Source: Planococcus sp. CP5-4_YE
Lineage (GTDB): Bacteria > Bacillota > Bacilli > Bacillales_A > Planococcaceae
Direction: 5' to 3'
NCBI RefSeq assembly: GCF_019042655.1
Contig: NZ_JAHPZO010000005.1
Coordinates: 176,196 to 240,195, forward strand
Length of the DNA: 64,000 bases
Shown here: in pieces, positions 1 to 9,545 of the stretch
How positions within the stretch are numbered: the first letter of the stretch is position 1
Layout: each line of letters begins with the position of its first letter
Made by a program: the position numbers and the translations under genes
The notes under the pieces: generated by a model
The model's database searches: none
The model's input: the letters and a program-made list of their open reading frames with translations, nothing else
What the model was told of the DNA's origin: nothing

Positions 1-58
1 GCACGACCGCGACAATAATAATGGCGTAATGGGCAGCTTTAGGCATGGCATGATCCAT
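1..58 (-). CDS. partial CDS, N-terminus of unknown membrane protein
   Basis: An open frame runs off the left edge of the window from an ATG at 58; a second in-frame ATG lies at 46. The visible peptide is MDHAMPKAAHYAIIIVAVV, a short polar start followed by a hydrophobic run that could begin a membrane helix. A good -10 hexamer (TATAAT on the minus strand at 88-93) lies just upstream, which supports a real gene start, but the ribosome binding site is weak. Only 19 codons are visible, so no family can be named. Confidence 0.35.
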   Translation of the reverse strand, partial: MDHAMPKAAHYAIIIVAVV

Positions 59-87
59 CTCTTTTCTTTAGAGTTTCAACTTCTCCT

Positions 88-93
88 ATTATA
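88..93 (-). promoter_or_regulatory. candidate -10 element before the partial gene
   Basis: The minus strand reads TATAAT, followed about 30 bases later by the ATG at 58. No convincing -35 hexamer at 16-18 bases spacing was found: a TTGACG lies only 12 bases upstream. Support is therefore from the -10 alone. Confidence 0.35.
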
Positions 94-204
94 ACGGACT
101 TGCCCCGTCAAATCGACCGAAGTGCCGGATGATTCTATTTGTTGCTATGGTGACGAATGAAATCTGTCGAGCACTGGATGTAGGAAATACTAAGTAGAAG
201 AGAT

Positions 205-360
205 TCCGCTACAAGGCGACGCTTTAGGCCCGCAGGATGCGGGTCATGCAGCCGATGCGACAGGACGTCGCGTTTTCGGCTGCCCGGAGGCCGGCTTCAG
301 CCGCTTCCCTCGCTAACGCTCAGTCCAGCGTCTTCAGCTCGTCCTGATCCCTCCAGAGTC
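205..360. repeat. dispersed hairpin-rich repeat (R3 type)
   Basis: This block holds two short hairpins, CCCGCAGGATGCGGG at about 229-245 and GCGACAGGACGTCGC at 257-271. The 17-base string at 256-272 occurs again at 21528-21544, also preceded by a CCCACAGGATGTGGG hairpin, so the two stretches belong to one dispersed family. No open frame of coding character crosses it. From 360 to about 550 I see only AT-rich non-coding sequence. Confidence 0.6.
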
Positions 361-552
361 GCCCCTTTTCGCTCCATCTCTAGTTTGAGAGAAGAATTGA
401 AATTTGTCTCTCAATGAATTAAGCTTCAGCAACTTCAATCTACTTCGTAAATTCAAATTGAACAGATATAAAGTATCTCTGAAATTTTCAAGTCCAACTA
501 AGCGTCTCCACCAGCGGATGAAGTCAACTAGCAGCGACACTTCCTCGCATGC

Positions 553-706
553 AAAATATAGTGAATTCTATTAGCCAAACCGCGCACAAGGGCGAGCCGA
601 AGCAATGAGACGAACGTTCTTTTCGGCTCATTGTGAGAGGCCAGCCCCAAGCGGGAGGCGGCGATTTAGTGATGAAATAATTCAACGAACTATCCATTCC
701 ACTCAC
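553..706. repeat. dispersed repeat R2, single inverted copy
   Basis: This stretch is the reverse complement of the unit repeated three times at 45870-46545. It shares AACCGCGCACAAGGGCG, the AATGAG/CTCATT hairpin arms and the GCGGGAGGCGG end. Short open frames through it are frames of the repeat, not genes. It lies downstream of the icmF terminator. Confidence 0.7.
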
Positions 707-783
707 CTGTCCAGCTCACTTCTCCACACTCCGATTCAGAAAAACATCACAAAGCTGATGACACCTTGTGCTCAAAATAATGC

Positions 784-821
784 AAAAAAAAATCCCCTTG
801 CCTGTTGCCAGGCAAAGGGAT
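784..821 (-). terminator. Rho-independent terminator of the icmF operon
   Basis: On the minus strand a 13-bp near-perfect stem (ATCCCTTTGCCTG pairing with CAGGCAAGGGGAT, loop TTGC region) is followed by nine T residues. It starts six bases beyond the icmF stop codon. Confidence 0.9.
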
Positions 822-827
822 GTGATC

Positions 828-3800
828 TTACATGTTTCTGCGGTACTGGCCGCCTACTTCGTAGAGAGCTGAAGTGATCTGGCCAAGGCTTGCGACTTTG
901 ACGGTATCCATCAACTCTTCGAAAATATTGCCGCCTTCTTTTGCGACTTTTTTCAAACGCTTCAACGCTTCATCTGAAGGATTGCGTTCCTGGAACGCGC
1001 GCAAATTATTGATTTGCGTTTCTTTTTCTTCTTTTGTCGCACGGGCGATTTCCATCGCGTTGATGTCGTCATCCGATTGCGGGTTCGGGTTCAAATACGT
1101 GTTGACCCCTATGATTGGCAATTCGCCGGTATGCTTCTTCATTTCATAGTGCATGGATTCTTCCTGGATTTTGCCGCGCTGGTATTGTGTTTCCATTGCG
1201 CCAAGAACACCGCCGCGGTCGTTGATGCGGTCGAATTCCGTCATAACGGCTTCTTCGACCAATTGCGTCAATTCTTCCACCACGAATGCGCCTTGCAATG
1301 GATTTTCGTTTTTCGATAATCCGTGCTCTTTCGTGATGATCATCTGGATGGCCATCGCGCGGCGTACGGATTCTTCCGTCGGCGTCGTGATCGCTTCATC
1401 GTAAGCATTCGTATGAAGCGAGTTACAGTTGTCCTGAAGCGCCATCAATGCCTGCAATGTCGTACGGATATCGTTAAAGTCGATTTCCTGTGCGTGCAAG
1501 CTGCGCCCAGATGTCTGGACGTGGTATTTCAGTTTCTGGCTGCGTTCATTCGCGCCGTATTTATCGCGCATGACAATTGCCCAAATGCGGCGTGCGACAC
1601 GACCGATGACCGTGTATTCCGGATCCAAACCGTTCGAGAAGAAGAACGACAAGTTCGGTGCAAAATCATCAATGTTCATGCCGCGGCTCAAATAATACTC
1701 AACGTAGGTGAAGCCGTTCGACAAGGTGAACGCCAATTGCGAAATCGGGTTCGCGCCGGCTTCCGCGATGTGGTAGCCAGAAATCGATACCGAGTAATAA
1801 TTGCGCACTTTGTGGTCGATGAAGTATTGCTGAATATCACCCATCATGCGCAGTGCGAATTCCGTCGAGAAGATGCATGTGTTCTGCCCTTGGTCTTCTT
1901 TCAGGATGTCAGCTTGGACCGTTCCGCGCACGACTTGCAAGGTGCCTTCACGGACCTCGGTGAATTCTTCGACCGTCAATGTGCGGCCGAGTTCTTCTTC
2001 ACGCTTTTTCACTTGCTGATCGATGGCCGTGTTCATGAACATGGCCAAAATGATCGGCGCCGGTCCGTTAATCGTCATCGACACGGAAGTGGACGGTGCG
2101 CAAAGGTCGAATCCATCATATAGTTTCTTCATATCTTCCAGTGTACAGATTGAAACGCCTGATTCGCCGACTTTTCCGTAGATGTCCGGACGGTGGTCTG
2201 GATCTTCCCCATAAAGCGTCACGGAATCAAATGCCGTTGATAAGCGTTTCGCATCATCGCCTTTTGACAGATAATGGAACCTTCTATTTGTGCGTTCCGG
2301 GGTTCCTTCTCCCGCAAACTGACGCTTCGGATCTTCACCTGCACGTTTGAATGGGAACACGCCTGCCGTATACGGGAAAGCTCCCGGCACGTTTTCGGCA
2401 TAGACCCAGCGCAGAATTTCGCCATAATCCTTGAATTTCGGCAAAGCAACCCTTGGAATTTTAATGCCGGACAAGCTTTCTGTCCGCAGCAATGTGCGAA
2501 GTTCCTTGTCACGGACTTTCGTCACCAATTCGTCGCCTGCGTAATCTTCCTGAAGGGAATTCCAGTTATCGAGGATGCGCTTCGACTCAGCCGTCAATTC
2601 ATCGCGGACGCCTGTAGCGAGTGATTGCAAGGATTGGACCAGGGCGTCATCCGGAGCTTTTTTCTGGACCTCTTCAATGGCGCCTTCTAGCTGGAACAGA
2701 CGGCGTGCGAAATCGGCCTGTTCTTCGTTTCTCGCATGATAGCCACGGACCGCATCTGTAATTTCACGCAGATAATAACGGCGGTCGTTCGGGATGATAA
2801 GATTTTCTTTTTGTGTTTTAGCGAAAGCTTCATAGCTTGTTTCCCAGTCCATGCCGCATTTCTTGTTAACCGTCGCGACAAGTGCAGCGAACAAGGCATT
2901 GGTGCCTTTATCGTTGAACTGGCTTGCTATCGTGCCGTAAACCGGCATGTTATCCAACTCGTTTTCCCATAGCAGGTGGCTGCGCTGGTACTGTTTTTGT
3001 ACTTGGCGCAGTGCATCTTCTGAGCCTTTGCGTTCGAATTTATTGATGACAATCAGATCAGCATAATCGATCATGTCAATTTTTTCGAGCTGTGTCGGCG
3101 CACCGAATTCGCTCGTCATGACATACATCGATACATCAGAAATACCGGCAATTTCGGCATCCCCTTGACCAATTCCGCTCGTTTCCACAACGATCAGGTC
3201 GAAGCCAGCCGCTTTTGCGACATCCAGAACATCGCTGATGGCTGCGGACAATTCCGTTCTGGACCCGCGCGTGGCCAAGCTTCTCATAAATACGCGTTTA
3301 TTGAAGATAGCATTCATGCGGATGCGGTCGCCGAGAAGAGCCCCGCCCGTTTTTTGTTTTGTTGGGTCGATTGATAAGATAGCGATTTTTTTGTCCGGAA
3401 GTTCAGTGAGGAAGCGGCGGATCAATTCATCCGTCAAGGAACTTTTCCCAGCACCGCCCGTTCCGGTGATCCCGAGAACTGGCGTGTTTTTCGATTTTTC
3501 ACGGACCGCTTTCATCAAATCGCCCGTATCGAGGTTTCGTGTGTGCGCTTCTTCTGCAGTCGTGATGACATTGGCAAGCGCCACCGGGTTTTCAGCAGTC
3601 AAACCGTCCAGCGTAACGTCTTCTTTCGCTGTTGAAAAATCGCATTCTTCGACAATTTCCGCAATCATGCCTTGCAATCCTTTTTTACGCCCGTCTTCAG
3701 GCGAGAAAATGCCGGCAATGCCGTAATCTTCCAGTTCACGTATCTCGCGCGGCAAGATAACCCCGCCTCCGCCTCCGTAAATGCGGATATTTTCAGCTCC

Positions 3801-4079
3801 GCGTTCTTGGAGCAAGTCATACATGTATTTAAAATACTCTACATGCCCGCCTTGGTAAGAAGAAATAGCGATTCCCTGCACATCTTCCTGGATCGCCGCA
3901 TTGACGACTTCTTCAACCGAACGATTGTGCCCGAGGTGGATTACTTCCACTCCGTTCCCCTGTAAAATGCGGCGCATAATATTGATCGAAGCATCGTGGC
4001 CGTCAAAAAGAGCGGATGCCGTCACAAAGCGAATGTGGTGCTTTGGCTGATAAGTGGTGTTTTCTTGTATAGTAGCCAT
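828..4079 (-). CDS. icmF: fused isobutyryl-CoA mutase IcmF (coenzyme B12-dependent)
   Basis: IcmF interconverts isobutyryl-CoA and n-butyryl-CoA with adenosylcobalamin. The 1083-residue protein shows the three-part order of the fused enzymes: an N-terminal B12-binding domain with DGHDAS (the DxHxxS/G motif) near residue 27 and a glycine-rich GGGGG segment near 105, a MeaI-like G-protein chaperone domain with P-loop GTGGAGKSS near 208, and a large TIM-barrel substrate domain over the last 500 residues. I start it at the ATG at 4079 rather than the TTG at 4088, because the GGGGG ribosome site fits the ATG better. It is the last gene of the mmgA-mmgB-acd-acd-tetR operon and lies near the B12 salvage operon that could supply its cofactor. 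Confidence 0.93.
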   Translation of the reverse strand: MATIQENTTYQPKHHIRFVTASALFDGHDASINIMRRILQGNGVEVIHLGHNRSVEEVVNAAIQEDVQGIAISSYQGGHVEYFKYMYDLLQERGAENIRIYGGGGGVILPREIRELEDYGIAGIFSPEDGRKKGLQGMIAEIVEECDFSTAKEDVTLDGLTAENPVALANVITTAEEAHTRNLDTGDLMKAVREKSKNTPVLGITGTGGAGKSSLTDELIRRFLTELPDKKIAILSIDPTKQKTGGALLGDRIRMNAIFNKRVFMRSLATRGSRTELSAAISDVLDVAKAAGFDLIVVETSGIGQGDAEIAGISDVSMYVMTSEFGAPTQLEKIDMIDYADLIVINKFERKGSEDALRQVQKQYQRSHLLWENELDNMPVYGTIASQFNDKGTNALFAALVATVNKKCGMDWETSYEAFAKTQKENLIIPNDRRYYLREITDAVRGYHARNEEQADFARRLFQLEGAIEEVQKKAPDDALVQSLQSLATGVRDELTAESKRILDNWNSLQEDYAGDELVTKVRDKELRTLLRTESLSGIKIPRVALPKFKDYGEILRWVYAENVPGAFPYTAGVFPFKRAGEDPKRQFAGEGTPERTNRRFHYLSKGDDAKRLSTAFDSVTLYGEDPDHRPDIYGKVGESGVSICTLEDMKKLYDGFDLCAPSTSVSMTINGPAPIILAMFMNTAIDQQVKKREEELGRTLTVEEFTEVREGTLQVVRGTVQADILKEDQGQNTCIFSTEFALRMMGDIQQYFIDHKVRNYYSVSISGYHIAEAGANPISQLAFTLSNGFTYVEYYLSRGMNIDDFAPNLSFFFSNGLDPEYTVIGRVARRIWAIVMRDKYGANERSQKLKYHVQTSGRSLHAQEIDFNDIRTTLQALMALQDNCNSLHTNAYDEAITTPTEESVRRAMAIQMIITKEHGLSKNENPLQGAFVVEELTQLVEEAVMTEFDRINDRGGVLGAMETQYQRGKIQEESMHYEMKKHTGELPIIGVNTYLNPNPQSDDDINAMEIARATKEEKETQINNLRAFQERNPSDEALKRLKKVAKEGGNIFEELMDTVKVASLGQITSALYEVGGQYRRNM

Positions 4080-4084
4080 TATGG

Positions 4085-4726
4085 TCAAGCCCCCTGTATG
4101 GTGATTTTTTCCCCTGCCATCCCCTGCAGCAGAAACTTCGTTTGCATTTCAATAAATTCCCCAATGGTGTACTCATCCATTGCCCAGCGCCTAAATGCCC
4201 ACATTTGTCCTTGCACGAACAAATGATGGGAAGCCAGGACAATTTCTTTTTGCGACAGGGGCAATTCCCCCGACGCCGCGCATTTCGACAGAAGCCGTTC
4301 AAACAAGGCCGTCATTTCGAGTTCCTTGTTCAACACATAACGCAGTGCGTCTTTCGGCAGCGATTTGGACTCCTGATACATGACGACGAATTCATCTTGC
4401 ATATCGTCGATCAATGTATAGTATTGCTCGAGTGCTTTTACCAGCGTCTCAAGCGACCCTTCCTCCAAATCCAGCCGGTCGAGCCGTGCGTTGACTTCGT
4501 CGTAAATCGAGTCGCACACGAGATAGAGTACGTCTTCTTTGGTGCGGATATATTCATACAATGTGCCGATGCTGAAACCGGCTGCTTTTGCGATTTCCCT
4601 CGTCGTCGTCCGGTGAAAGCCCTTTTCTTTAAAAAGCGTGACAGCGCCGCTGATCATCTGTTCACGGCGCTTTTCAATCAGGCTTTCGTCTTTTACGGAG
4701 GACTGAATTTCACGCTTTTTCGTCAT
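4085..4726 (-). CDS. fadR: TetR-family regulator, probable fatty-acid degradation repressor (FadR-like)
   Basis: The 213-residue protein has a TetR helix-turn-helix near residues 35-65 ([20 protein letters not shown]) and a mostly helical C-terminal half, as expected for an acyl-CoA sensing repressor. A GGAGGG ribosome site precedes the ATG. It is co-oriented with the acyl-CoA dehydrogenases and icmF, with 15 bp to the gene before it. In B. subtilis the TetR protein FadR represses beta-oxidation genes, and a sequence close to its published operator consensus lies in the fadF promoter at 11785-11802. TetR membership is seen; the FadR role is inferred from context and operator. Confidence 0.75.
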   Translation of the reverse strand: MTKKREIQSSVKDESLIEKRREQMISGAVTLFKEKGFHRTTTREIAKAAGFSIGTLYEYIRTKEDVLYLVCDSIYDEVNARLDRLDLEEGSLETLVKALEQYYTLIDDMQDEFVVMYQESKSLPKDALRYVLNKELEMTALFERLLSKCAASGELPLSQKEIVLASHHLFVQGQMWAFRRWAMDEYTIGEFIEMQTKFLLQGMAGEKITIQGA

Positions 4727-4741
4727 GGGCCGACCCTCCGT

Positions 4742-5881
4742 TTATTTTGTGACCATACGGGAAATAACCAAACGCTGGACTTCCTGTGTGCCTTCGTAGA
4801 TTTGCGTGATTTTGGCATCGCGCATGAAACGTTCAACCGGGTAGTCTTTCGTGTAACCGTAGCCACCGAAGACTTGAACCGCTTCTGTCGTCACTTTCAT
4901 CGCTGTATCGCCAGCCATCAATTTCGCCATGGCGGACTCTTTGCTATAGGACAATTTGTTCGACTCGAGCCAAGCTGCCTGGTACGTCAATAGGCGAGAC
5001 GCTTCGATTCCTGTCGCCATGTCTGCAAGCTTGAAGGAAATCCCTTGGTTCGCTGTGATCGGCTTGCCGAATTGTTCACGCTCTTTCGCGTAGTCAATCG
5101 CTGCGTCCATCGCGCCTTGTGCGATTCCGACAGCTTGTGCTGCGATGCCGTTGCGGCCGCCGTCAAGCGTCTGCATGGCAATTTTGAAGCCTTGGCCCAG
5201 TTCGCCAAGCACGTTTTCTTTCGGTACGCGGCAGTTGTCGAAGATGATTTCAGTTGTTGGGCTTGAACGGATGCCGAGTTTTTTCTCTTTCTTGCCGACT
5301 GAGAAGCCTTCGAAATCTTTTTCAACAATAAATGCAGTCGTGCCTTTATGTTTCGAGTCCGGATCTGTCACAGCGAAAACGACATAAATGTCTGCGATTC
5401 CACCGTTGGTAATGAAGATTTTAGAACCGTTCAAGATATAATGGTCGCCGTCCTCTTTCGCGCTGGTTTTCATGCTTCCTGCATCTGACCCTGCAGATGG
5501 TTCTGTTAGTCCGTAAGCGCCGACTTTTGTGCCTTCAGCCATCGGGCGCAAGTATTTCTGCTTTTGCTCTTCCGTTCCGAATGTATAGACCGGCCATCCG
5601 GCAAGTGATGTGTGGGCAGACAAGATAACGCCGACAGAACCGTCCACACGGGACAACTCTTCAACCGCGATGCAGTATGCCAAGTAATCTGAACCGATAC
5701 CGCCGTACTCTTCCGGCCACGGAATGCCTGTCAGTCCGAGTTCCGCCATTTGATGGAAGATTTTCATATCGAAGCTTTCTTCTTCGTCGCGCTGTTCTGC
5801 TGTCGGCGCCACTTCGTTTTTCGCGAAGTCGCGGACCATTTTACGGATCATTTTATGTTCCTCAGATAGTTGAAAGTTCAT
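4742..5881 (-). CDS. acyl-CoA dehydrogenase (short/branched-chain type)
   Basis: A 379-residue flavoprotein that oxidises acyl-CoA to trans-2-enoyl-CoA, passing electrons to ETF. Visible motifs are [12 protein letters not shown] (FAD/substrate loop) near residue 125, [10 protein letters not shown], and the C-terminal catalytic glutamate segment [10 protein letters not shown]. Length matches the butyryl/isobutyryl-CoA dehydrogenase class. It is the second of two tandem paralogues in the operon; B. subtilis MmgC is a comparable enzyme. Substrate chain length cannot be settled by reading, but the presence of icmF in the operon suggests C4 or branched acyl-CoA. Confidence 0.93.
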   Translation of the reverse strand: MNFQLSEEHKMIRKMVRDFAKNEVAPTAEQRDEEESFDMKIFHQMAELGLTGIPWPEEYGGIGSDYLAYCIAVEELSRVDGSVGVILSAHTSLAGWPVYTFGTEEQKQKYLRPMAEGTKVGAYGLTEPSAGSDAGSMKTSAKEDGDHYILNGSKIFITNGGIADIYVVFAVTDPDSKHKGTTAFIVEKDFEGFSVGKKEKKLGIRSSPTTEIIFDNCRVPKENVLGELGQGFKIAMQTLDGGRNGIAAQAVGIAQGAMDAAIDYAKEREQFGKPITANQGISFKLADMATGIEASRLLTYQAAWLESNKLSYSKESAMAKLMAGDTAMKVTTEAVQVFGGYGYTKDYPVERFMRDAKITQIYEGTQEVQRLVISRMVTK

Positions 5882-5898
5882 TGTGTTATTTCCCCCAA

Positions 5899-7035
5899 TT
5901 ATTTTAGTAGTTGTTTGCTGATAACTATGCGTTGGATTTCGCTCGTGCCTTCGTAGATTTCTGTGACTTTGGCGTCGCGGAACAATCGCTCGACCGGATA
6001 GTCTTTCGTGTAGCCGTAGCCACCGTAAACTTGGATGGCTTCCGTCGTGATGTCCATCGCCGCTTTTGAAGCAAACAGCTTCGCCATTGACGATTCCTTA
6101 TTGCACTCGATTCCTTTTGCGTACATATCGGCTGCGTTATAAACCAAAAGTTTAGCCGCTTCGACTTGAGTCGCCATATCGGCAAGTTTGAACCCGATGC
6201 CTTGCTGCTGGGCGATTGGTTTTCCGAATTGCTCACGCTCTTTGGCGTATGCTACTGCGTATTCATAAGCAGACTCGGCGATGCCCAAAGCTTGTGCGGC
6301 GATGCCGATGCGCCCGGCGTTCAAGTTCGCCATCGCGATCGAAAATCCTTTGCCTTCTTCCCCAAGCAGGTTTTCAGCTGGTACTTCCATATTCTCAAAC
6401 GTCAACTGCACGGTCCGCGAACCGTGAAGCCCCATTTTTCTTTCGTCTTTCCCGACCACAAACCCTGGAAAATCTTTTTCCACGATAAAGGCAGAAACTC
6501 CACGAGGGCCTGCTTCCGGATTGGTCGATGCGAACACGATGTACGTATCGGCTTCGCCGCCGTTTGTGATATAGACTTTCGATCCGTTCAGGATATATTT
6601 CCCATCCTTTTTAACAGCACGCGTTTTCAGCGCCGCTGCATCGGATCCGGCCGATGGCTCTGTCAAACAGAATGCGCCCAAATATTCGCCCGTCGCCAGT
6701 TTCGGAACGTACTTTGCAATTTGCTGTTCCGTTCCGAAATTGATGATCGGGTTGGTGCCGACCGATGTATGAACCGACAAAATGACGCCGATAACGCCGC
6801 TCGCTTTAGACAATTCGTGTATGGCTGTGATGTAAGATGTGAAATCCATTTCCGAGCCGCCGTATTTTTCTGGTGCGGTGATGCCCATCAATCCGAGCCC
6901 GCCCATTTTCTTGAGTATCTCCGTCGGGAATTCGCCTTTTTCCATGCGTTCGATAAAAGGCATGATTTCTTCTTTTGCAAAATCGCGCACCATATTGCGC
7001 ATCATCAATTGTTCGTCTGTAAAATGCAGGTCCAT
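5899..7035 (-). CDS. acyl-CoA dehydrogenase, second paralogue
   Basis: A 378-residue acyl-CoA dehydrogenase with the same signatures as its neighbour: [22 protein letters not shown] and the catalytic-base segment [10 protein letters not shown] near the C-terminus. An AGGGGGAG ribosome site precedes the ATG. It lies 18 bp after mmgB and 17 bp before the other dehydrogenase, so all are probably co-transcribed. Two tandem copies with clearly different sequence suggest different acyl chain preferences, for example straight versus branched. Confidence 0.93.
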   Translation of the reverse strand: MDLHFTDEQLMMRNMVRDFAKEEIMPFIERMEKGEFPTEILKKMGGLGLMGITAPEKYGGSEMDFTSYITAIHELSKASGVIGVILSVHTSVGTNPIINFGTEQQIAKYVPKLATGEYLGAFCLTEPSAGSDAAALKTRAVKKDGKYILNGSKVYITNGGEADTYIVFASTNPEAGPRGVSAFIVEKDFPGFVVGKDERKMGLHGSRTVQLTFENMEVPAENLLGEEGKGFSIAMANLNAGRIGIAAQALGIAESAYEYAVAYAKEREQFGKPIAQQQGIGFKLADMATQVEAAKLLVYNAADMYAKGIECNKESSMAKLFASKAAMDITTEAIQVYGGYGYTKDYPVERLFRDAKVTEIYEGTSEIQRIVISKQLLK

Positions 7036-7053
7036 TAAGGCTCCCCCTAAATC

Positions 7054-7905
7054 TTAGTTGTATTCGTAGAAACCGCGTCCGGTCTTTTTGCCGAGCCAGC
7101 CGGCTTTCACGTATTGGCGCAGGAGCGGGCTTGGACGGTATTTGCTGTCGCCGAAACCGTCGTGCAGCACTTCCATAATGTAAAGGCAAGTATCCAGTCC
7201 GATGAAATCAGCCAATTGAAGAGGCCCCATCGGGTGGTTCATGCCGAGCTTCATCACTTCGTCGATTGCTTCTTTTGTCGCGACGCCTTCTTGCAGCGTG
7301 AAGATCGCTTCATTGATCATCGGCATCAAAATGCGGTTCGAAACGAAACCAGGGAAGTCATTTACTTCAACTGGCGTTTTCGATAATTTCACTGTCATGT
7401 CTTCAACTGCCTGATATACTTCGTCCGTTGTTGCAAGGCCGCGAATGATCTCGACCAATTTCATCACCGGTACCGGGTTCATGAAGTGCATGCCGATGAC
7501 TTGTTCCGGGCGGTTCGTTGCTGCTGCGATTTCAGTGATCGGCAGTGAAGATGTATTCGATGCAAGAATGGCATGCTTCGGTGCCACTTCGTCCAAAGTC
7601 TTGAAGATCGTCGATTTGATTTCCATGTTCTCGACAGCGGCTTCAATGACGATGTCGACATCGTGTGCATCTTTCAAATCCAATGAAGATTGGATGCGTC
7701 CAAGTACTTGCGACTTCTCGTCTTCTGTCATGCGGCCTTTTTCGACATTGCGCGACAAATTTTTCGAGATGCTCGCGATGCCGCGTTCGTATGCTTCTTG
7801 TTTCATATCGTTCAGTTTTACGTTAAATCCAGCTTGCGCGCAGACTTGCGCGATACCGGAGCCCATTTGGCCGGCTCCGATGATCATGACGTTTTGGATA
7901 GACAT
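7054..7905 (-). CDS. mmgB: 3-hydroxybutyryl-CoA dehydrogenase
   Basis: The 283-residue protein begins with a Rossmann NAD(P)-binding site, [20 protein letters not shown], and carries the family [14 protein letters not shown] and [14 protein letters not shown] segments with the catalytic histidine and asparagine. It converts 3-hydroxybutyryl-CoA and acetoacetyl-CoA into each other. It follows the thiolase gene by 2 bp with a GGAGGAAAAC ribosome site. No enoyl-CoA hydratase is fused to it or encoded in this operon, so that step must come from elsewhere. Confidence 0.94.
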   Translation of the reverse strand: MSIQNVMIIGAGQMGSGIAQVCAQAGFNVKLNDMKQEAYERGIASISKNLSRNVEKGRMTEDEKSQVLGRIQSSLDLKDAHDVDIVIEAAVENMEIKSTIFKTLDEVAPKHAILASNTSSLPITEIAAATNRPEQVIGMHFMNPVPVMKLVEIIRGLATTDEVYQAVEDMTVKLSKTPVEVNDFPGFVSNRILMPMINEAIFTLQEGVATKEAIDEVMKLGMNHPMGPLQLADFIGLDTCLYIMEVLHDGFGDSKYRPSPLLRQYVKAGWLGKKTGRGFYEYN

Positions 7906-7907
7906 CT

Positions 7908-9101
7908 TTAGTTTTCCTCCTTCGGTACTTCGATCATCACTGCATCGCCTTGCCCGCCGCCTGAACAGATAGCGGCAATTCCGATGCCGCCTCCGCGGCG
8001 TTTCAATTCATAAGCGAGCGTCAAGATGATGCGCGCTCCGCTCGCCCCGATTGGATGGCCAAGTGCAACGGATCCTCCGTTGACATTGACTTTCTCTTCG
8101 TCGAGACCAGCAATTTTCGAGCTTGCCAGCGCAACCGCCGCAAATGCTTCATTGATTTCAAAAAGATCGATTTCTTCCAAAGTCTTGCCGGTTTTCTTCA
8201 ATAATTCGTTGATGACGAGCCCCGGCGTTTCAGGGAAACGGTGCGGTTCGACCGCGACTTCTGTGTGTCCTAGGACGTGAGCCAATACGGCTTTCCCATC
8301 TTTTTGGGCGCGTTCTTCACTCATCAATACAAGTGCTGCCGCTCCATCATTGATTCCTGGTGCATTACCCGCCGTAATCGTGCCGTCTTTTCCGAATGCC
8401 GGGCGCAGTTTCGCCAACACTTCTGATGTTGTGCCTTCACGCGGCGCTTCATCTTGGTCGACTGTAATTGGATCGCTTTTACGTTGAGGCACTTCCATTG
8501 CCGTAATTTCTTGTGAAAAATGATCGCGTGCTTTAATTGCGCGTTCATGGGAACGGGCTGACCATTCGTCTTGTCTTTCACGTGTCAGCTCGAAAGTTTC
8601 TGCCGTTGAGTTGCCGTATGTGCCCATATGCACTTTGTCTGGATGGAATGAACATGACAAGCCGTCGTGGACCATGCCATCAATGACTTGAGAATCGCCC
8701 ATGCGAAGGCCAAAGCGTGCTTTCGGCAAATAATAAGGCGCATTCGACATTGATTCCATGCCGCCTGCAACGATCAACTCTTCGTCTCCCAAGCGAATGA
8801 TTTGGTCTGCTAGCGTGACAGAACGTAAACCGGATGCACATACTTTATTGATTGTTTCGGATTTGACGTTGTAAGGAATGCCCGCTTTATAAGCCGCTTG
8901 GCGGGAAGGGATTTGCCCTTGGCCTGCTTGCAGGACATTGCCCATGATGACTTCTTGAACATCTTCAGGTTTTACCTCTGAACGCTTCAGCGCTTCCTTG
9001 ATCGCCGCTGCCCCTAGGTCGCTTGCTGTGAATGAACTGAGTGCCCCGCCGAATTTTCCGAATGCTGTGCGTGCTCCATCAATGATGACCGTTTTTGCCA
9101 T
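7908..9101 (-). CDS. mmgA: acetyl-CoA acetyltransferase (thiolase)
   Basis: A 397-residue thiolase with all catalytic parts: the nucleophile in [10 protein letters not shown] near residue 88, the histidine in [10 protein letters not shown] and the second cysteine in CSGGGQGDA near the C-terminus. It cleaves acetoacetyl-CoA to two acetyl-CoA, or runs in reverse. It is the first gene of the operon. A cre-like site 22 bases before its ATG points to carbon catabolite control, as is known for mmgA of B. subtilis. Confidence 0.95.
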   Translation of the reverse strand: MAKTVIIDGARTAFGKFGGALSSFTASDLGAAAIKEALKRSEVKPEDVQEVIMGNVLQAGQGQIPSRQAAYKAGIPYNVKSETINKVCASGLRSVTLADQIIRLGDEELIVAGGMESMSNAPYYLPKARFGLRMGDSQVIDGMVHDGLSCSFHPDKVHMGTYGNSTAETFELTRERQDEWSARSHERAIKARDHFSQEITAMEVPQRKSDPITVDQDEAPREGTTSEVLAKLRPAFGKDGTITAGNAPGINDGAAALVLMSEERAQKDGKAVLAHVLGHTEVAVEPHRFPETPGLVINELLKKTGKTLEEIDLFEINEAFAAVALASSKIAGLDEEKVNVNGGSVALGHPIGASGARIILTLAYELKRRGGGIGIAAICSGGGQGDAVMIEVPKEEN

Positions 9102-9122
9102 TTACAATTCCTCCTCATATTT

Positions 9123-9136
9123 TGGAAACGTTTTCA
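9123..9136 (-). promoter_or_regulatory. CcpA cre site in front of mmgA
   Basis: The minus strand reads TGAAAACGTTTCCA, which fits the CcpA consensus TGNAANCGNWNNCA at every defined position. It lies between the mmgA start and the repeat array, so bound CcpA would block the promoter or elongation. The site is read directly; regulation is inferred from the B. subtilis parallel. Confidence 0.75.
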
Positions 9137-9161
9137 TAACGATAAAAATTTTTTCAGCCAC

Positions 9162-9432
9162 AATCGGCTGATTTTGCTTTTCTTGATGTCTAGCAAATTC
9201 CAGCCAGGTTCTCGGGTCATAAGCCAACCCGGCTGTGTGGCAAATAGCGCCACTTCGCCGGTTCGTCTTATGCCTGTCGAACCTAATCGGCTGGTTTTGC
9301 TTTTCTTGGTGTCTAGCAAATTCCAGCCAGGTTCTCGGGTCATAAGCCAACCCGGCTGTGTGGCAAATAGCGCCACTTCGCCGGTTAGTCTTATGCCTGT
9401 CGAACCTAATCGGCTGGTTTTGCTTTTCTTGG
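9162..9432. repeat. R1 repeat array, 2.2 tandem copies of 123 bp
   Basis: Two nearly identical 123-bp units begin at 9162 and 9285, and a third partial unit at 9408. Each holds inverted arms CATAAGCC and GTCTTATG around an inner CCGGC/GCCGG stem, so each can fold as a long hairpin. Related units occur at 21413-21830 and 25857-26131. The array fills the gap between the mmgA promoter region and the fadF terminator. Translated frames across it only repeat themselves and are not genes. Confidence 0.85.
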
Positions 9433-9463
9433 TTGACTGAACGCTCGCTCGACTTGATTACAT

Positions 9464-9490
9464 AAGAAAAGGGAGTGTAGCACTCCCTTT
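9464..9490 (-). terminator. terminator after fadF
   Basis: A stem AAAGGGAGTG / CACTCCCTTT with a 3-base loop lies 56 bases beyond the fadF stop codon and is followed on the minus strand by TTTTCTT. A T-rich tract also follows on the plus strand, so it could work both ways. Confidence 0.75.
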
Positions 9491-9545
9491 CATTTTTTCT
9501 CTATGCTGTTATTCTACTCAATTTTCTGTCAGTTGGCAAATCTAT

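Noticed and set aside
61..800. Considered an integron or phage attachment site because of inverted and dispersed repeats
   Set aside because: No integrase, no duplicated gene end and no att-like core; copies elsewhere in the window show it is a dispersed family.
1323..2123. A 266-codon plus-strand frame inside icmF
   Set aside because: Shadow of the GC-biased third positions of icmF; no ribosome site and no recognisable domain.
9174..9440. Open frames on both strands through the 9.2 kb repeats
   Set aside because: Their peptides only repeat the 123-bp unit, have no ribosome site and no family resemblance; they are frames of the repeat.
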